Below, piece after piece: positions 10,991-24,000 of a stretch of DNA of 64,000 bases. Within the stretch, counting starts at the first letter, position 1, and each line of letters begins with the position of its first letter. The stretch spans positions 14,198,349 through 14,262,348 of the forward strand of contig NC_088318.1 in NCBI RefSeq assembly GCF_910592395.1, in the 5' to 3' direction. The notes below the pieces were generated by a model, which saw only the letters and a program-made list of their open reading frames with translations, was not told where the DNA came from and did not search any database. The DNA is from Lineus longissimus. Lineage: Eukaryota > Nemertea > Pilidiophora > Heteronemertea > Lineidae. The position numbers and the translations under genes are program-made.

Positions 10991-13438
10991 TTATTCTTCG
11001 TCATCCTTATCTTTGAGTTTTAGGTATCCGTCTGAATTTCCTGCCTGATTTTCAGTTGGAGGATAGACTGTCGTGTCCTGTGCATCCTGATCTCTGTCGA
11101 GGATGTCCTCGGCTGATATAATTATACATTGCGCGTCAGTGAATTTGACGTTGGTCCCCGACGTCCCAGAGTTATGGCGTTTTCTAATTTTATTGCAGGA
11201 TCTGCATAAACACTCCTTGCAAGTCAGGCAGAGATCTGTAAGAAATCGATTATAAAAAATTAACTACTCAATGATGTTAAGATTGGTTTTTCATAAATTT
11301 CTAGAATTACAAACGCCTAAGGATTGATACAAAGCTGGCATATTGAGGTACCTGTTTGGGTTGTCTCACCAAACACCACGAGTGTGGAGATTAAATGTTG
11401 GCCAAACTGGTTGGCTCTGTGAGAAGTATTTCGAAACACCTCCGGCTAAATATTGAAATGTGATGTAATTTGCTATTTGACAGCTTCCAACATAGTTCTG
11501 GTTGTGATACCAACCAAAACTGCTCACCACAGACATATGCTGCAACCAAAGTGGTTTAGAATTTCCTACTTACAGACTTTCTTCTTGTGTTTATACCAGC
11601 AAAGTGCAAAAAGGAAGATGATGACCATCAGCGCTAATAATCCGATGATTCCCATGAAAATCTTCTTCTTGTCTTCCTTTGACATTCCTGGAGGAGGTAT
11701 GTCAAGATATTTTGTCAGTCGATCTGAAAAGTAGGAAGTGTTTCGAGTATAACTTGTTTTTTCCGACGTTTCGACCTACCCTTGCGTAGGTGATTGGGAG
11801 AACTCCTTCGCTTACAAAAAACGTCTTTGGTTTTCCAGGCCCTTGACAGGTGCCTGAGTATACCAGAAACTGCAGTTGATCAGCCCTGAAATCACTGATA
11901 CACACTTTCATGTCCAGGGTTTAGTTGGTGTTTTCTATGGGATTTGTGAGGACTGAGCTATCGCCATCGATCTGTACCTGATTTTGGAACATTTAGGCCT
12001 ACTCTATACATTATTGCCAGCAGTGCGCAGAAATGATGTTGATGTTATGGTACCTTTAACTTACCACATTCATAAGGGTTATCTGTGCACTTGTTATTGG
12101 GGCATGTGTGTCTGAGGTTGACACCCCAGTAGCAGGATTTGTGTTTAATCTCTGAAAAAAATACGAAGAGGAGTCAGTCGAGACAAATCCCAAGTTGCCA
12201 GATTTCATGTTTATCTGGTTTTCTGCCAGCAACAGCTAGGCTTCAATTTGTCAAAACTCTCCAGATGCAGTGGCCTCATAAGGACGTATACAGTCGTATC
12301 AGTCTATCAAAGGCTTGTATGTCAAGATGCACCAAATTGTTGACTGTAAATGGAAAAATAGTATATCAAAGGGTAGGATTCATACCTCGTACTGCGTATG
12401 AAATTTTCCAGCTGATTTCACCTTTTGACGAAAGGTTGGAAGGTCGTTTGGTACCGGTATAATCGATTTGGACCTTTTTTGCGGAAGTGATGAAGTATTT
12501 TCCAGTCTGGTTGCCTTGCAAGATTGTTACGTTTGCTTTACCTTGTTCTCGCACGACGATAGCATTGTCACTGAAAAACGGCGTTAAAGACATAATGTGG
12601 GTTTTGACAGTTACTTAAAAGGGAAACTATAGCAGGATCAAGGTGGAACTTGCCAATTAGTCTCGCAGCCAAATATAAACCTTTAAAGACCATTCTCCTG
12701 CCTATAGTCCGCATTAGATCTGGATAGTAATTTTCATGGGATGATATTGTATATCAATGAGAAAAATACTAACGAAGTGCCCGGAGAGCTAGTTCCTGAT
12801 TGTTGTGTTGGCTTCGTAGAAGCCAGTTCCATTTCCCAAAACACAATATCCATATAACATCCTTGGCAGGTGATGTCCAGTTCCAGCAGGCATTTTGTCG
12901 ATGACGCTCGAGCCAGATCACCAGTTTTAGAACCAGCTCCGCCCATTGATAACGTCTCCTTGTAATCACAAGTGATTTCCCCAGCTGAAATAGAATTTTA
13001 CAAATCAGTTATGTCTTTGTGCTCTTACATATTCAGGCCCGCCTAAGTTTTGGGAGACAGGTGGAAAGCTGCTAACTGACTTGAGTGGAGGACCCTGATG
13101 GAAGCCCCACGTGCCACCCAAGTCACTAAGGGTCTTCAGTAAGCAAGTAACCATTAGGATGTCTGGCCATATCAGAAGACCGAAACAAGTCAAATTTGGA
13201 ATTCATGATATCATTGCAAAGATGCTGATGGCAAATGAAACTGAAGATATCGCCAGGTTATATGTGTATTTAACCTTACAGATGAAGGCAGAGTGGGAGT
13301 CATTGGGGTGCTCAACCTCTGTATCTGTCCAAAACGTTTTTATTTGTTCGTAATAGTACCTTTTGACGGCTCACCTGCAACGAGAGTCGTGATGCTCAAG
13401 AAGACAAGGATTGTGAGTATTCCAGCCATGTTGATCAT
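10991..13438 (-). CDS. single-pass receptor-like protein with CUB-like ectodomain and DGYxxL tail
   Basis: Exons in transcript order: 13438-13375, 12984-12774, 12570-12386, 12151-12065, 11723-11574, 11235-10991 (942 nt, 313 residues, all junctions in phase). Residues 1-21 form a hydrophobic signal peptide (LTILVFLSITTLVA); a second Met three codons later is an alternative start. The ectodomain resembles a CUB fold: paired cysteines, a DNAIVVRE strand, then GEISWKISY. It has N-glycosylation sequons NVT, NQT and NLS and ends in a small cysteine-rich module (CYWGVNLRHTC, CTDNPYEC). A transmembrane helix (MGIIGLLALMVIIFLFALCW) precedes KHKKK. The cytosolic tail starts with a CLTCKECLCRSC cluster, suited to palmitoylation or metal binding, and ends SDGYLKLKDKDDEE, a YxxL motif like hemITAM receptors. 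CUB assignment is by pattern, not search. I do not recognise a named orthologue; a receptor or adhesion role is inferred. Confidence 0.82.
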
Positions 13439-13556
13439 GTCGTTAAGTTGCGGAGATGACACGAGTACATGCAGTGAGACTCTGAAGGCTGGAATGCAAA
13501 TATGAAGAGTTGCAGACTACTGTCACCTCACATCAGCTGGAGGATATAAGAGGAAT

Positions 13557-14217
13557 AACATTTACTTGCCAGTCCGAAATCTCAGGGTGTGGGGAAAGAT
13601 TTGAAAAGGACTGTGTTTTGGATTGGTTGAAAGGATCAAACACACTCAGGAAACTCATTTACCTGCCACTGAAATCTCAGGGTGTGGGGAAAGATTTGAA
13701 AAGGACTGTGTTTTGGATAGGTTGAAAGGATCAAACACACTCAGGAAACTCATTTACCTGCCACTGAAATCTCAGGGTGTGGGGAAAGATTTGAAAAGGA
13801 CTGTGTTTTGGATTGGTTGAAAGGATCAAACACACTCAGGAAACTCATTTACCTGCCACTGAAATCTCAGGGTGTGGGGAAACATTTGAAAAGGACTGTG
13901 TTTTGGATTGGTTGAAAGGATCAAACACACTCAGGAAACTCATTTACCTGCCACTGAAATCTCAGGGTGTGGGGAAAGATTTGAAAAGGACTGTGTTTTG
14001 GATTAGTTGAAAGGATCAAACACACTCAGGAAACTCATTTACCTGCCACTGAAATCTCAGGGTGTGGGGAAAGATTTGAAAAGGACTGTGTTTTGGATTA
14101 GTTGAAAGGATTAAACACACTCAGGAAACTCATTTACCTGCCACTGAAATCTCAGGGTGTGGGGAAAGATTTGAAAAGGACTGTGTTTTGGATTAGTTGA
14201 AAGGATTAAACACACTC
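13557..14217. repeat. 95-bp satellite upstream of CUB-like gene
   Basis: CTCAGGGTGTGGGGAAA recurs at 13581, 13676, 13771, 13866, 13961, 14056 and 14151, an exact 95-bp period for about seven copies. Copies differ at single bases (for example GATTGG/GATTAG and ATCAAA/ATTAAA). The array begins about 120 bp upstream of the start codon of the minus-strand gene, so it lies in its likely promoter or 5' UTR. The period is not a multiple of three, so the open frames are not protein repeats. Confidence 0.95.
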
Positions 14218-15107
14218 GATACTAGGAGTTCTGCTGGACAAATTGCATCCAAGGGGAATGTGTTTGCGGAGACTTATAGACTCACAACACTCGTTAGCCA
14301 ATGCTCAGCCAACGACTGAGCTTGGGAGTAACATGTGAGCGGGGAGGAGGACACGACTGACTCTGGTTTTTCGAGGATGTTGTACAGAGGACATGTTGAT
14401 CTGGAATGCAGCCAAGCATCCATAAACTATCTCCAAAACACCAGTTGTATCATCTATGGTGTCCATTCATGTATTTGGTCCCATTAGAAGCTTGATTTAC
14501 CTGCAGTACACTATATAGTGGTTGTTGGAATCATGCAGTCCCACGTTGTTTAGAATGGTCAATGAGTGGTAGGTCAGATTCAGGATAAGATCTATCTGGG
14601 CCACATTGTGGGATATGTGTCTTAAGTTTTGATGGCTTTCTTCTCTCTTACTCACCGTTCGTCTCCTACGAATCACCATTAAGGACACAGTTCCAGGCAA
14701 AAACTTTGATTATTGCATCAGTCAGTTTTCATTTCCACATGGATATCAACACCTGATCATGCCGTGATGAAACCGTGTACAAACACGCGGTCTCCTTGCA
14801 TTCACAACATATGGACTGAATACATATGACTGAATGTATAGGCTTTTAGATGCAAAATTTACAGAAAGATTTATGGTCCTGTATTGATATATCAATTCAT
14901 TATTCAATGAATATCTAGGTCAAGCAGACGATACTGAATGCACGACACATTTTTGTTGTCATCTATTGAGGTGGGCGCATTGTGTCTTCCTCTCAATGGA
15001 TTCATTTGTGTCGAAAGTGTCTGTCCCACTCCAAGTAGAATCATCTCTATGGGTACAGACGGCACAATCTCCTTTTGTATCTCAATGGTTGTTTTGGGAT
15101 TCAGAGC

Positions 15108-15182
15108 ATCTGGCCATCTGGCCATCTGGCCATCTGACCATCTGACCATCTGACCATCTGACCATCTGACCATCTGACCAGA
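15108..15182. repeat. 10-bp tandem repeat (CATCTGACCA)n
   Basis: About seven copies of a 10-bp unit, first as CATCTGGC variants then as CATCTGAC. An open frame of 119 codons on the minus strand arises from this repeat and is not a gene. Confidence 0.9.
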
Positions 15183-16190
15183 ATGGCTAGCTTTTGGGAA
15201 CAACTTCCAGTTGTGCTCTGATTGGCCTATCCGGTGACACAGAGAAGTATAGACAAGGGTCATGGCATTTCAATTGCAGCCAGTATGATCTTTTTATTAT
15301 TCATCTACGCTCCCCATTTAAAGACAGTGTCGTTTCATGAACGAAACACTATCGCAAGCAGGAGTTGGCCTGATTGGAGAACCAAGAACAATAACACCAT
15401 AATTTTCTTAGAAATATGTTTATTTCCTAATAAATAATTTATTTCACTTCTCAAGATTCAGTTATTTCAAACTTCTAATTCCTGAACTCAGTTAACAACT
15501 GGATCTACTATACAGTACAACCAACTGTTGTTTCATTTCAAATTGCTGGGAATCCATGTGTATTTATACACTATTCCAGTACAGAATACACTGTGGATGA
15601 CCATCAGTTTGACTTGAAACAATCTTAAAGGGACCATGAGCTCAGTCAGCAAGTTGAAAATACAGAAATCACAAATTTTGCACGTACTTATTATTTACCA
15701 GAAAATAATTGGTTGATCTCATGCACACGGAGACTCGAGCAACCGAACAAGGTGCCACCAAAGCAAATTAAAATTGTTTGTGCAAGACTCGTTGGCTCAA
15801 TATTTTGCAACCTGCCGACAGAAAAGCTTTTGATACAACATAAAATAACCTTCAGAAAGATGGAATAAAACCCTGAAGTGATAATAACTCTTTCTCAAAT
15901 ACCAGGAAATCATTTCCCAAAAGAGACGTCACCAAGATTCGAAATTTGGCAGCTTTTAAAAATATCAGGCTCATTATTTACGAGGCCTGTAACCTCTGTT
16001 TTCGACACCTAAAAATTGGCTAGCAGATTACATGTTTTCCATAACACTGACTTGTAGGAATGGCCAAGTCTCATGCCTGTTAAAATATATTTTCAAGAGT
16101 TGCACACCTTTTTAAAAGGATTTTAATTGCAACGAATTAATATTTCTAGTACTTTGCCACAGTTTCAGGTCAGTCAATCTTTAAGCGCCT

Positions 16191-16386
16191 CGCAAACAAG
16201 AGATTTTTGTTGCAGCAACTTGCGATAATTATCACAGGAGACAAAATTATACGGTCTGTTGTGTCTTGCCATTTTGCCCACTTGTCAATTGGCAATTATC
16301 AGTTTAACTACAAAATCACAATCTTTATCACACAACACTGCAATAATTGTTGCACTGATAAAATCTCTTATTTGCGGGGTGCTTAA
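16191..16386. mobile_element. TTAA-flanked MITE
   Basis: TTAA occurs at both ends (16191-16194 and 16383-16386). Between them are imperfect inverted arms of about 35 bp: left GCGCCTCGCAAACAAGAGAT, right (reversed) GCACCCCGCAAATAAGAGAT. TTAA target duplications are typical of piggyBac and Kolobok transposons, so this looks like a 188-bp non-autonomous element of such a family. Confidence 0.82.
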
Positions 16387-18342
16387 GGAATCTAACATGA
16401 TAATAGTTACAAGCCACTGATTGAGATTAAAATTGAGATTAATTGATTCACGGCATAATCACCTTCAACGTTCGTCACAGCAGTCTAATTATTAAGTTAT
16501 CATGATACAACGAGGGAAGGAGAGGATTACTTGGAATAGCCTCATCACAAAAACACGTGGAGGTGGGAGGCTGTTCCAAGGTGCTAATAGCTGAAAGTCT
16601 TGCTTGATGCCAAATATTCAAGGAGATGTGTGCAAGACAATGAAAAGCAAATGGTACTACTAATGGTACTGGAGCATGTAGATTTCATACCTGGCTGTCG
16701 GAAGTATTAAGTGATATCAATGGGACTACATCCAAGATCATTTTTTGGAATTTGTGTCAGATGTCAATAACAATAAACAAGGTGCTTTCTCTGCAGGGCC
16801 CCAGCCCCAAGAATCAAAGAAAAAGTTGTTTTCCATGCATATTTTTGCCTCCTCAAGGCCAACAAACAGTAACACAAAAATAGAGGTTCTTTGCCACCCC
16901 ATACCGAAATGCTAGCTATGGATCTGACTTTAAAACCTGAAAGTGACACCCAACACACATTCCAAGAAGGTTGCACGTACTACCTGTGACACACGCTTTT
17001 GGTAGCGCGTCACGAAAGCAGTTTCAGGGATGTCAATTGTGAACTGGACTGTAGTTTAATGCCTGTTGACAGAAGAAACAAAAGGGTACAATTTGTAAAT
17101 AAGGGCAGGGGCGGATCCAGGACTCGGAGAAGGGAGCACTTCCCACTCAAAATCCTGATTAAAGATTAGAGATTTTTCTGAAATAGAGGGATGCATACTG
17201 GCTTTACCTCCCTCCCCTGAAACCACCTGTGAAGTAGATGAAGGCCTTTCTTCAAAATGCATAACAAAGGCGCAATTGTCAACAATTTCGCAGTGATTTA
17301 CAATTCATAAGTAATCAGCATTACAAACACAATTATTAACAAGTTACAGTTTCTTATATACATTCCATAGAATCGAAAAACTATTATTTGAATTCATAAG
17401 ATAAATTTTCTAATGATTTATACAATATCCTGAGCAAAAATCACAGAATTCCAAGTTCTTGATTAATTCATTTAGTAATCAATTTCTAATTACAATGTCC
17501 TTCGCAGTCATGGAAGGAGTGTCCTATAATGCACAGACATGGCGTGACATGTGATTTAGCGTGAATCGGAAGAATCCATAAAGTATGTACATAACCGTGG
17601 GGAATTTCAGCAAATGAGCATACACCACATACAGGCCAGACATGGCGGCCAATTTTTGCTTTACAAGGGGAGGTCTGAAAACGAGTGCCTTGATGCGTTC
17701 ATACTTTATGGATACCCTTTATACCGGAAACTGTGGCGATCACTTTATACACACACACTAACAGGACTAGTGATGCTTTTAACAACCCCACCATTGGCCC
17801 GCCATAGAATTAGACAAAAGATTTTTCAACAATAGCACAAGACAATAAGACAGAACTTGATGCAACATACTACATTTTGTCCAAATAACCTTCTCTCTCA
17901 ATTTATTCAAAACTAAAAACTTTTGTCTTTATGAGTTTTGAGGCCGTGTGCACTATTCACCTCGAGGCATACTGATGTGATGGAAGCCTTCTTCACGACC
18001 AAAATATTTGATACACGGGTACATGACACATCGATAGAATATATTTGAACCCCTGACGCTTAAATAACTCTTCGTAAAACCATTTTAATTATGATAATTG
18101 TAATCACGCCCAATCCAAATCACACTTCCTCCAGCTGCAAAATGTATTTTTAACCAGTTGTAATTAAAAACCCCAGATGGCAGCACTGTAGTTCAAAAAA
18201 TAATTTCACTGAGCTGTCTTGATAAAATGACACCATGCCTCAGAGCCCTTTTCATTTAACAGTGAAGTGTTTTGATAATAATTTTTAAATGCAAAGTCAT
18301 CCAAGTACAACCTGGTCTAGGTGCATCTTAAGTGACTGTATA

Positions 18343-18358
18343 GGAGCCCCCCCCCCCA
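18343..18358. repeat. homopolymer G/C tracts (representative)
   Basis: A C run, one of many long G or C runs in the window: near 22023-22039, 24598-24617 (20 G), 26096-26115, 30950-30961, 33651-33662, 34739-34749, 34778-34790, 35582-35595 and 44603-44614. Their stated lengths may be unreliable because homopolymers sequence poorly. Confidence 0.6.
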
Positions 18359-20213
18359 GCTCCTGCCTATAATCCCCCTTTAAAACAGGCTTAAGGTCCC
18401 AACCATGAAGGTCAAATGAAAAACAGGAATCTATAATCCTGCAACCAACGCCACTAATGTGACCTTTCTGCCTACACAAGACACAGCCCATCCTGAAAGT
18501 GCAAACGAGTACAAAATATTAAGGAATGCCATGTTCCTACATTAACTGTCTAATGAGGACAAATGTATCCAGCCAAGCTACATAAAACTGAACAGTTGCC
18601 ATGGTGACGTTGTTGTCATGGCAATCAGCAGTATTAAGGATGAAAATGTGAGCCTCCTGTGATTTCTGGATGCGACAGTGAGGTTCATGTTTGACTGTAT
18701 TCCACCCGTACATGAATGGAAAAAACGTCTTTACGAATTGACAGTTCTCAGTTTTATGGCTGGATCACTATTTTTACATGTACTCTGGAACTGATGTATC
18801 AAAATTAATGATTCAAGCAAAGTAAGAACATTATCTAGCACAAAGTGTCAGAATGAATTGGAAGCACTAAAATTGCAATATTCACTTTGACAGATTCAGA
18901 GATGTACTGTTTTTTCCTGACCTCTGACTTGACGGGCCCACCCACTTATCCTCGACTTCTGGGCATCGACTGGTATCAATAGACACCCGAGCATCGGACT
19001 TCGAACTGTAGCTGATCAAAATGCTCGACCAGTGGATAAATGCGCCCAGAAACAAGATGAATGCAAGATTCAAGATGGACAAGATTCTTACCTCCTCAGA
19101 ACTCAAAATGGAAACCTACTGTAAAACCTGTTAAAAACCACAAACCAAATGGTTTAAGTTAAACTTTGGATCTATCATTCATGGAAAATGCATCCATTTG
19201 CAGAAATAAATGGAAGCAAAATCTTAAAAGGATGTCTACATAAACATTTTGGCTGAGAAAATAATCGGGTTTACAGTACCAGTATCCAGTTTACCCTGTC
19301 GTTACAATAAGTTAAGCACAATATTTAATCAACACGTTCACCAACAAACATATCAACTGTTGCAGGTACGCAGTCAGTCAGTCACTGAAGAGTTTTAGCA
19401 GGGTGCCTTTTCTGAATTTCTGTTTCTGCCCAGATTGAATTTGGTCAGATATCTATCATTATTATCATCAATTTGCCAAGTTTCCCAGACTTGGACCTTT
19501 GCCATATTCTTGATTTCTCTACAATAAGATATGAAGGAAAACAAGTTGGAACATTGCACCTCCGGGAACCAATGGATACAATGTACACAGAAGATGACCT
19601 TATAATATATTTACACTAGATAAAACTCAAGGATGGTCCCAAAGTCAACGTTGATACTACTTAGTTCAGTGAGCCAAGAGTTGTTACCATAATTAGATTT
19701 TGGGATCCACAATTTTGACAAATAACTTTTCTCCAATTCAGTATGCAGCCTTGGCTCACTATAACTGGAAACCTGCGTTACGTGAGGCATAATCTACTAA
19801 TGACATGCAACGTTTGTTGCTGATAAATGCACAGGGCAGATGTGTACCAAGTCACCTCAATGCACTGTCATTTGGAAATGACTGAAAGAGACCAAGCAAA
19901 TGATATATTAATCTCAAAATTAAGCTAACTTTCCCCTCCCCTCACCTTGCCAGCTTTCACACTGTCACCACTGTTGTGTATGTAAGAAATTACCCTTCGC
20001 TGAAATTCACAACAGGAATATTGTTAGTAAAATCACAACTAATTTGAGACAATTGGAAGAAGACATTTGAGGAGGCTTTACGAGTTGTTATCCGGGATAC
20101 TGCAAGGAAAGCATAATTGCCTACGATAAAAGGAACAAGACTTCATTCATTATCTAAAAAATAGCATGGAAAATGTATTTACAATCTGAGATATTTCCTA
20201 AGTGGAGCCATTG

Positions 20214-21055
20214 CTATAACATCGTCTCCATGTCGCTAGTATTTACCATCCCGGCGATATCAACATGTCCGGCGATATCACTGTGGGGTGGCATATCAAT
20301 GGTATTAAAAATGTCTGCAGGGGGCGAGGCGAGATTATCAGGATGACTGCTCCGGAGCCAGGTTCGAATTCGTTCAAGACGATCAGCGTCGTCCCCGGTG
20401 TCTAATGGCAGCTGGATTGAAGGGCGGCGCCCACGGTCGATTGAGCGATTGCGGAAGAAAGATGGCCGACGGCGGAAGTGCTCGTTCTCCTCATCGCCGT
20501 CGTTACTGCCATGATCGAACAACAGATTCTGTGATGGCACATGATGCATATCGGACAACGAACCATTCGTGCGAAGATACGGCAGATCCATAACATGCTG
20601 CATGATGATTGGCTCGGAGTGTTTCGAAACACTATTATCCGTGCTTGGTAGATCTGACGTCGCTAACCGCGTGCTCCAAACTTGACTAGCAGTCGGGGAG
20701 ATGACGGGTTCTGATTCAGTCCCGTTCTCATTCCGCCATGGCAGAGACGACACAGGTGGGTCTTCCGTCGGGACTGTACGCCAGGGAAAGGGTAATGGCG
20801 AGTCTACACTGTCTTTATTGTTTTCCTCATTGAACTTGTCATTGTCATTGAATCCGCCATTGATATTTCCGGAATAATCCAAATTATCCACCCACGACGG
20901 GCACTCGCTGAGTTTGGCTTCTCCGTCTTTCGGCATGGAATGTGTGAAAGACGATGACATGGGAGGGCGATTAGTTTCTCGTTTCCACGGTAATGACGTT
21001 TCAACTGCCGTCTGCTCATTGATGTTCGTCACAGGAGGTGGGTGATAAATTTCAA
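20214..21055 (-). other. last coding exon of the exchanger: disordered regulatory tail
   Basis: Codes residues 765-1044 in one exon. Acidic, Ser/Pro/Asn-rich and probably disordered. It contains LPWK (786-789), FPWR (854-857) and LPWR (869-872), then two RRPS sites (S963 and S977) in an Arg-rich block. [11 protein letters not shown] amphipathic stretch precedes the terminal residues. Confidence 0.9.
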
Positions 21056-24000
21056 CTGAAAAAAACAGATACAGAAATGACGGTCATTCTTTTTTCTTAA
21101 AATCATTTACCACTTTTATGTCTGTCACAAAAGTGAACTTTTAAAGTTTCAATCTGTGTAAACATCGTCAGCCACCAAATTTTCGTCCCTATTTACTGTT
21201 TGCGACATATTCACAACTGTCCATACTTACGCATTTCATACCATGTACATACATGTACAAGCAAGTTGAATGAAAACAACGGGGACTTTTTACATTTTTG
21301 GCATTCAATGTAGACCAGTATTGAATCGTGATTGAGTTTAGAGTGAGAATGATTGAAAGAGCCCAATCTATAAGCGAGGTTTGGCAAATGAAGAAGTCAT
21401 CCTGTATGATGTATGACGTATCTGTATCAACTTCAAATATGAGGTGATAAATGGGTTGCGTGTCTCAACCATATATCGGGAGGGCCAGTATTCAAAAGTG
21501 TCTCATAGGATTGTTTGTCTAGACATGCTACAAGCATTAGCAAAAAGAATCTGGTACCAAAAATTGCAATGCCGGAAAGATTCAGTTCTACTAGTACCTC
21601 ACTCAAGTGATACTTTGAGCAGTCAGATTGAAGGCCTGGATGATCTCACTGGTATATACTTAAACACCTATAAGGAAAGCCTAAGCAAAAAACTAGGATT
21701 ACTTTGATTGGCGGCAGCAACTACGATGTTATTAAGCAGAACCAATCAAAATTGCTATAAATGTTATGTATACCAATGGCACTAGCTATTTCTTGAAACC
21801 TATCACATGTTGTACCTAATGTACCCGTCCTACGCTACATCCTCACCTCCATCAAGTCTAAGGATTGCCTACTTAAAAGAGTAGCTCCCCCTAGCATGTA
21901 GCCCCTTAGCTAGCTTTTTGGTCATGGGGGGGCAAACCACCGGTTTTGTCATAAGCCAGTCTGAAAATTGGCCAGAGACTACATGAAAAACACTCTTGGG
22001 GAGGCATTGCTATTTGTCATCTCACCCCCCCCCCCCCCCAAACACTTAAAAGTGGGTATTTCAAGACAATTCAGGCCGCTGTTCTTGAGATAGTTGAGAT
22101 TAATGTTTGAGATGTTTTTATTGGCCCACCCGATATAACTCAGATATAACTCAGGCCATCGTTCCAGAGATATCCGAGATGAGCGCTTGAGACATTTTTA
22201 TTGGCGCACCCGATATAATTCAGGCCATCATTCTAGAGATATCCGAGATGAGCGCTTGAGACGTTTCTATTGGCCCACCCGATCTAATTCAGGCCATCAT
22301 TCTACAGATATCCGAGATGAGCGTTTAAGACATTTTTATCGGCCCACCCGATATAATTCAGGCCATCATTCTAGAAATATCCGAGATGAACGTTTGAGAC
22401 ATTTTTATCGGCCCACCCGATATAATTCAGGCCATCATTCTAGAGATATCCGAGATGAGCGCTTGAGACGTTTCTATTGGCCCACCCGATATAATTCAGG
22501 CCATCATTCTAGAGATATCCGAGATGAGCGCTTGAGACATTTTTATTGGCCCACCCGATATAATTCAAGCCATCATTCTAGAGATATCCGAGATGAGCGC
22601 TTGAGACGTTTCTATTGGCCCACCCGATATAATTCAGGCCATCATTCTAGAGATATCTGAGATGAGCGTTTGAGACATTTTTATTGGCCCACCCGATATA
22701 ATTTAGGCCATCATTCTAGAGATATCCGAGGTGAGCGCTTGAGACGTTTCTATTGGCCCACCCGATATAATTTAGGCCATCATTCTAGAGATATCCGAGA
22801 TGAGCATTTGAGACGTTTCTATTGTCCCACCCGATATAATCGATACAGATACGTCACACAGGAACGAAACACACCAACCGAAACTCTCTAATACGGCCAT
22901 GATTACTTACTTTGTGGGTCAGTTGTCCTGGCGGTGAAGATGATGCCCATGTCGTCCGACTCGTTGTCACTGTTTGAGCTGCCAACCACCATCTCCTCCT
23001 TTTCTTTCTCTTTAGCCTCCGCGTCATCCTCTGAAAATAGAACATTTTCGGAGAACTTACAAATATGTCACTTATGTTCCCTATCAGAGGTGAAAGCTTG
23101 ACTCATTATGACCATCAAAACGAAAATTGTAAATCCCAATATTTCTTGGCCCCTGGGTTTATTATCTGTTCTAGATTGAGGATATAAATGCAAGAATTGG
23201 TAACCAGACTTTCTGGATTGGGACTACCCCTGACCAGGCTGATCCCTAGTTCAGAGGTCACCAGGAACTCTCCCAGTCTCAGTCTTCTGCTTGGTTACTG
23301 AAATCCTACCAGAATCACCTTGATCCAAGGCTAAATAAGTGAGGCTATCTAAATATCAGATGGTCTACTTGGGACGAGAATGATGGACATGGTCCCATGA
23401 GCGAGCATGGTCCCTGTTCTCATCTATAACAGAGTCAAAATTCAGCACTTAGAATTCAAACCACATCATGTCATTAATACATTAGGCCGTATTAAACCCC
23501 GACAATTTACATTTTCAGTCCCCTTCATCCCATTACGAGTATTTTTGGTGAAATGAAAGAGAGATATACACGGTGTATGCGCATATAAATTGCAACTAAA
23601 TAGTAGCTATATCTTGTGGTTAAGTTTAATGAGGTGTTCTATATGTTATATAGTCTTTATACAATAAAGTCCTGCACAAACCAGCAATTTTTGTTGCGGT
23701 GACCTAAGATCATGATCACATGCAACAAAAATCGCTCGGCGTTGGTCAATGCTGTCGCCTGCGACAAGAATCATTGATTGCAGTGACCGCTGATGAATAA
23801 CTGACACAAATATAACTCCACCATCCTAAAAACTTTCTATTGATCTGGAGCCGATATCCAATAGAGGAATGCTCTTTGTGAAAGCCTTGGTTATATTTAC
23901 TCTGGGACCCAGTGATTACCAGCTTTAATACCTCTAGACAAGAGATCCTTTACGTTTGACATTAGATTTGAAACTGATATCAATTCAACCCCCCCCTTTC

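Larger units (their letters stand above)
13439..20213. other. gene-poor interval between CUB-like gene and exchanger 3' end
   Basis: About 6.8 kb with no convincing exon on either strand. It holds the 95-bp satellite, a 10-bp tandem repeat, a TTAA-flanked MITE and much AT-rich sequence. The left end should contain the promoter of the CUB-like gene, the right end the exchanger 3' UTR; neither boundary could be fixed. A two-strand poly(A)-like run (AATAAATAATTTATT) sits near 15430. Confidence 0.65.

Noticed and set aside
14904-15263. 119-codon minus-strand open frame
   Set aside because: Created by the 10-bp CATCTGACCA repeat, which lacks stops in that frame.
22187-22660. 157-codon repetitive open frame as a protein-coding gene
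   Set aside because: It is the 69-bp minisatellite read in its open frame. No splice partners or non-repetitive sequence support a gene, so it is reported as a repeat with the open frame as a finding.
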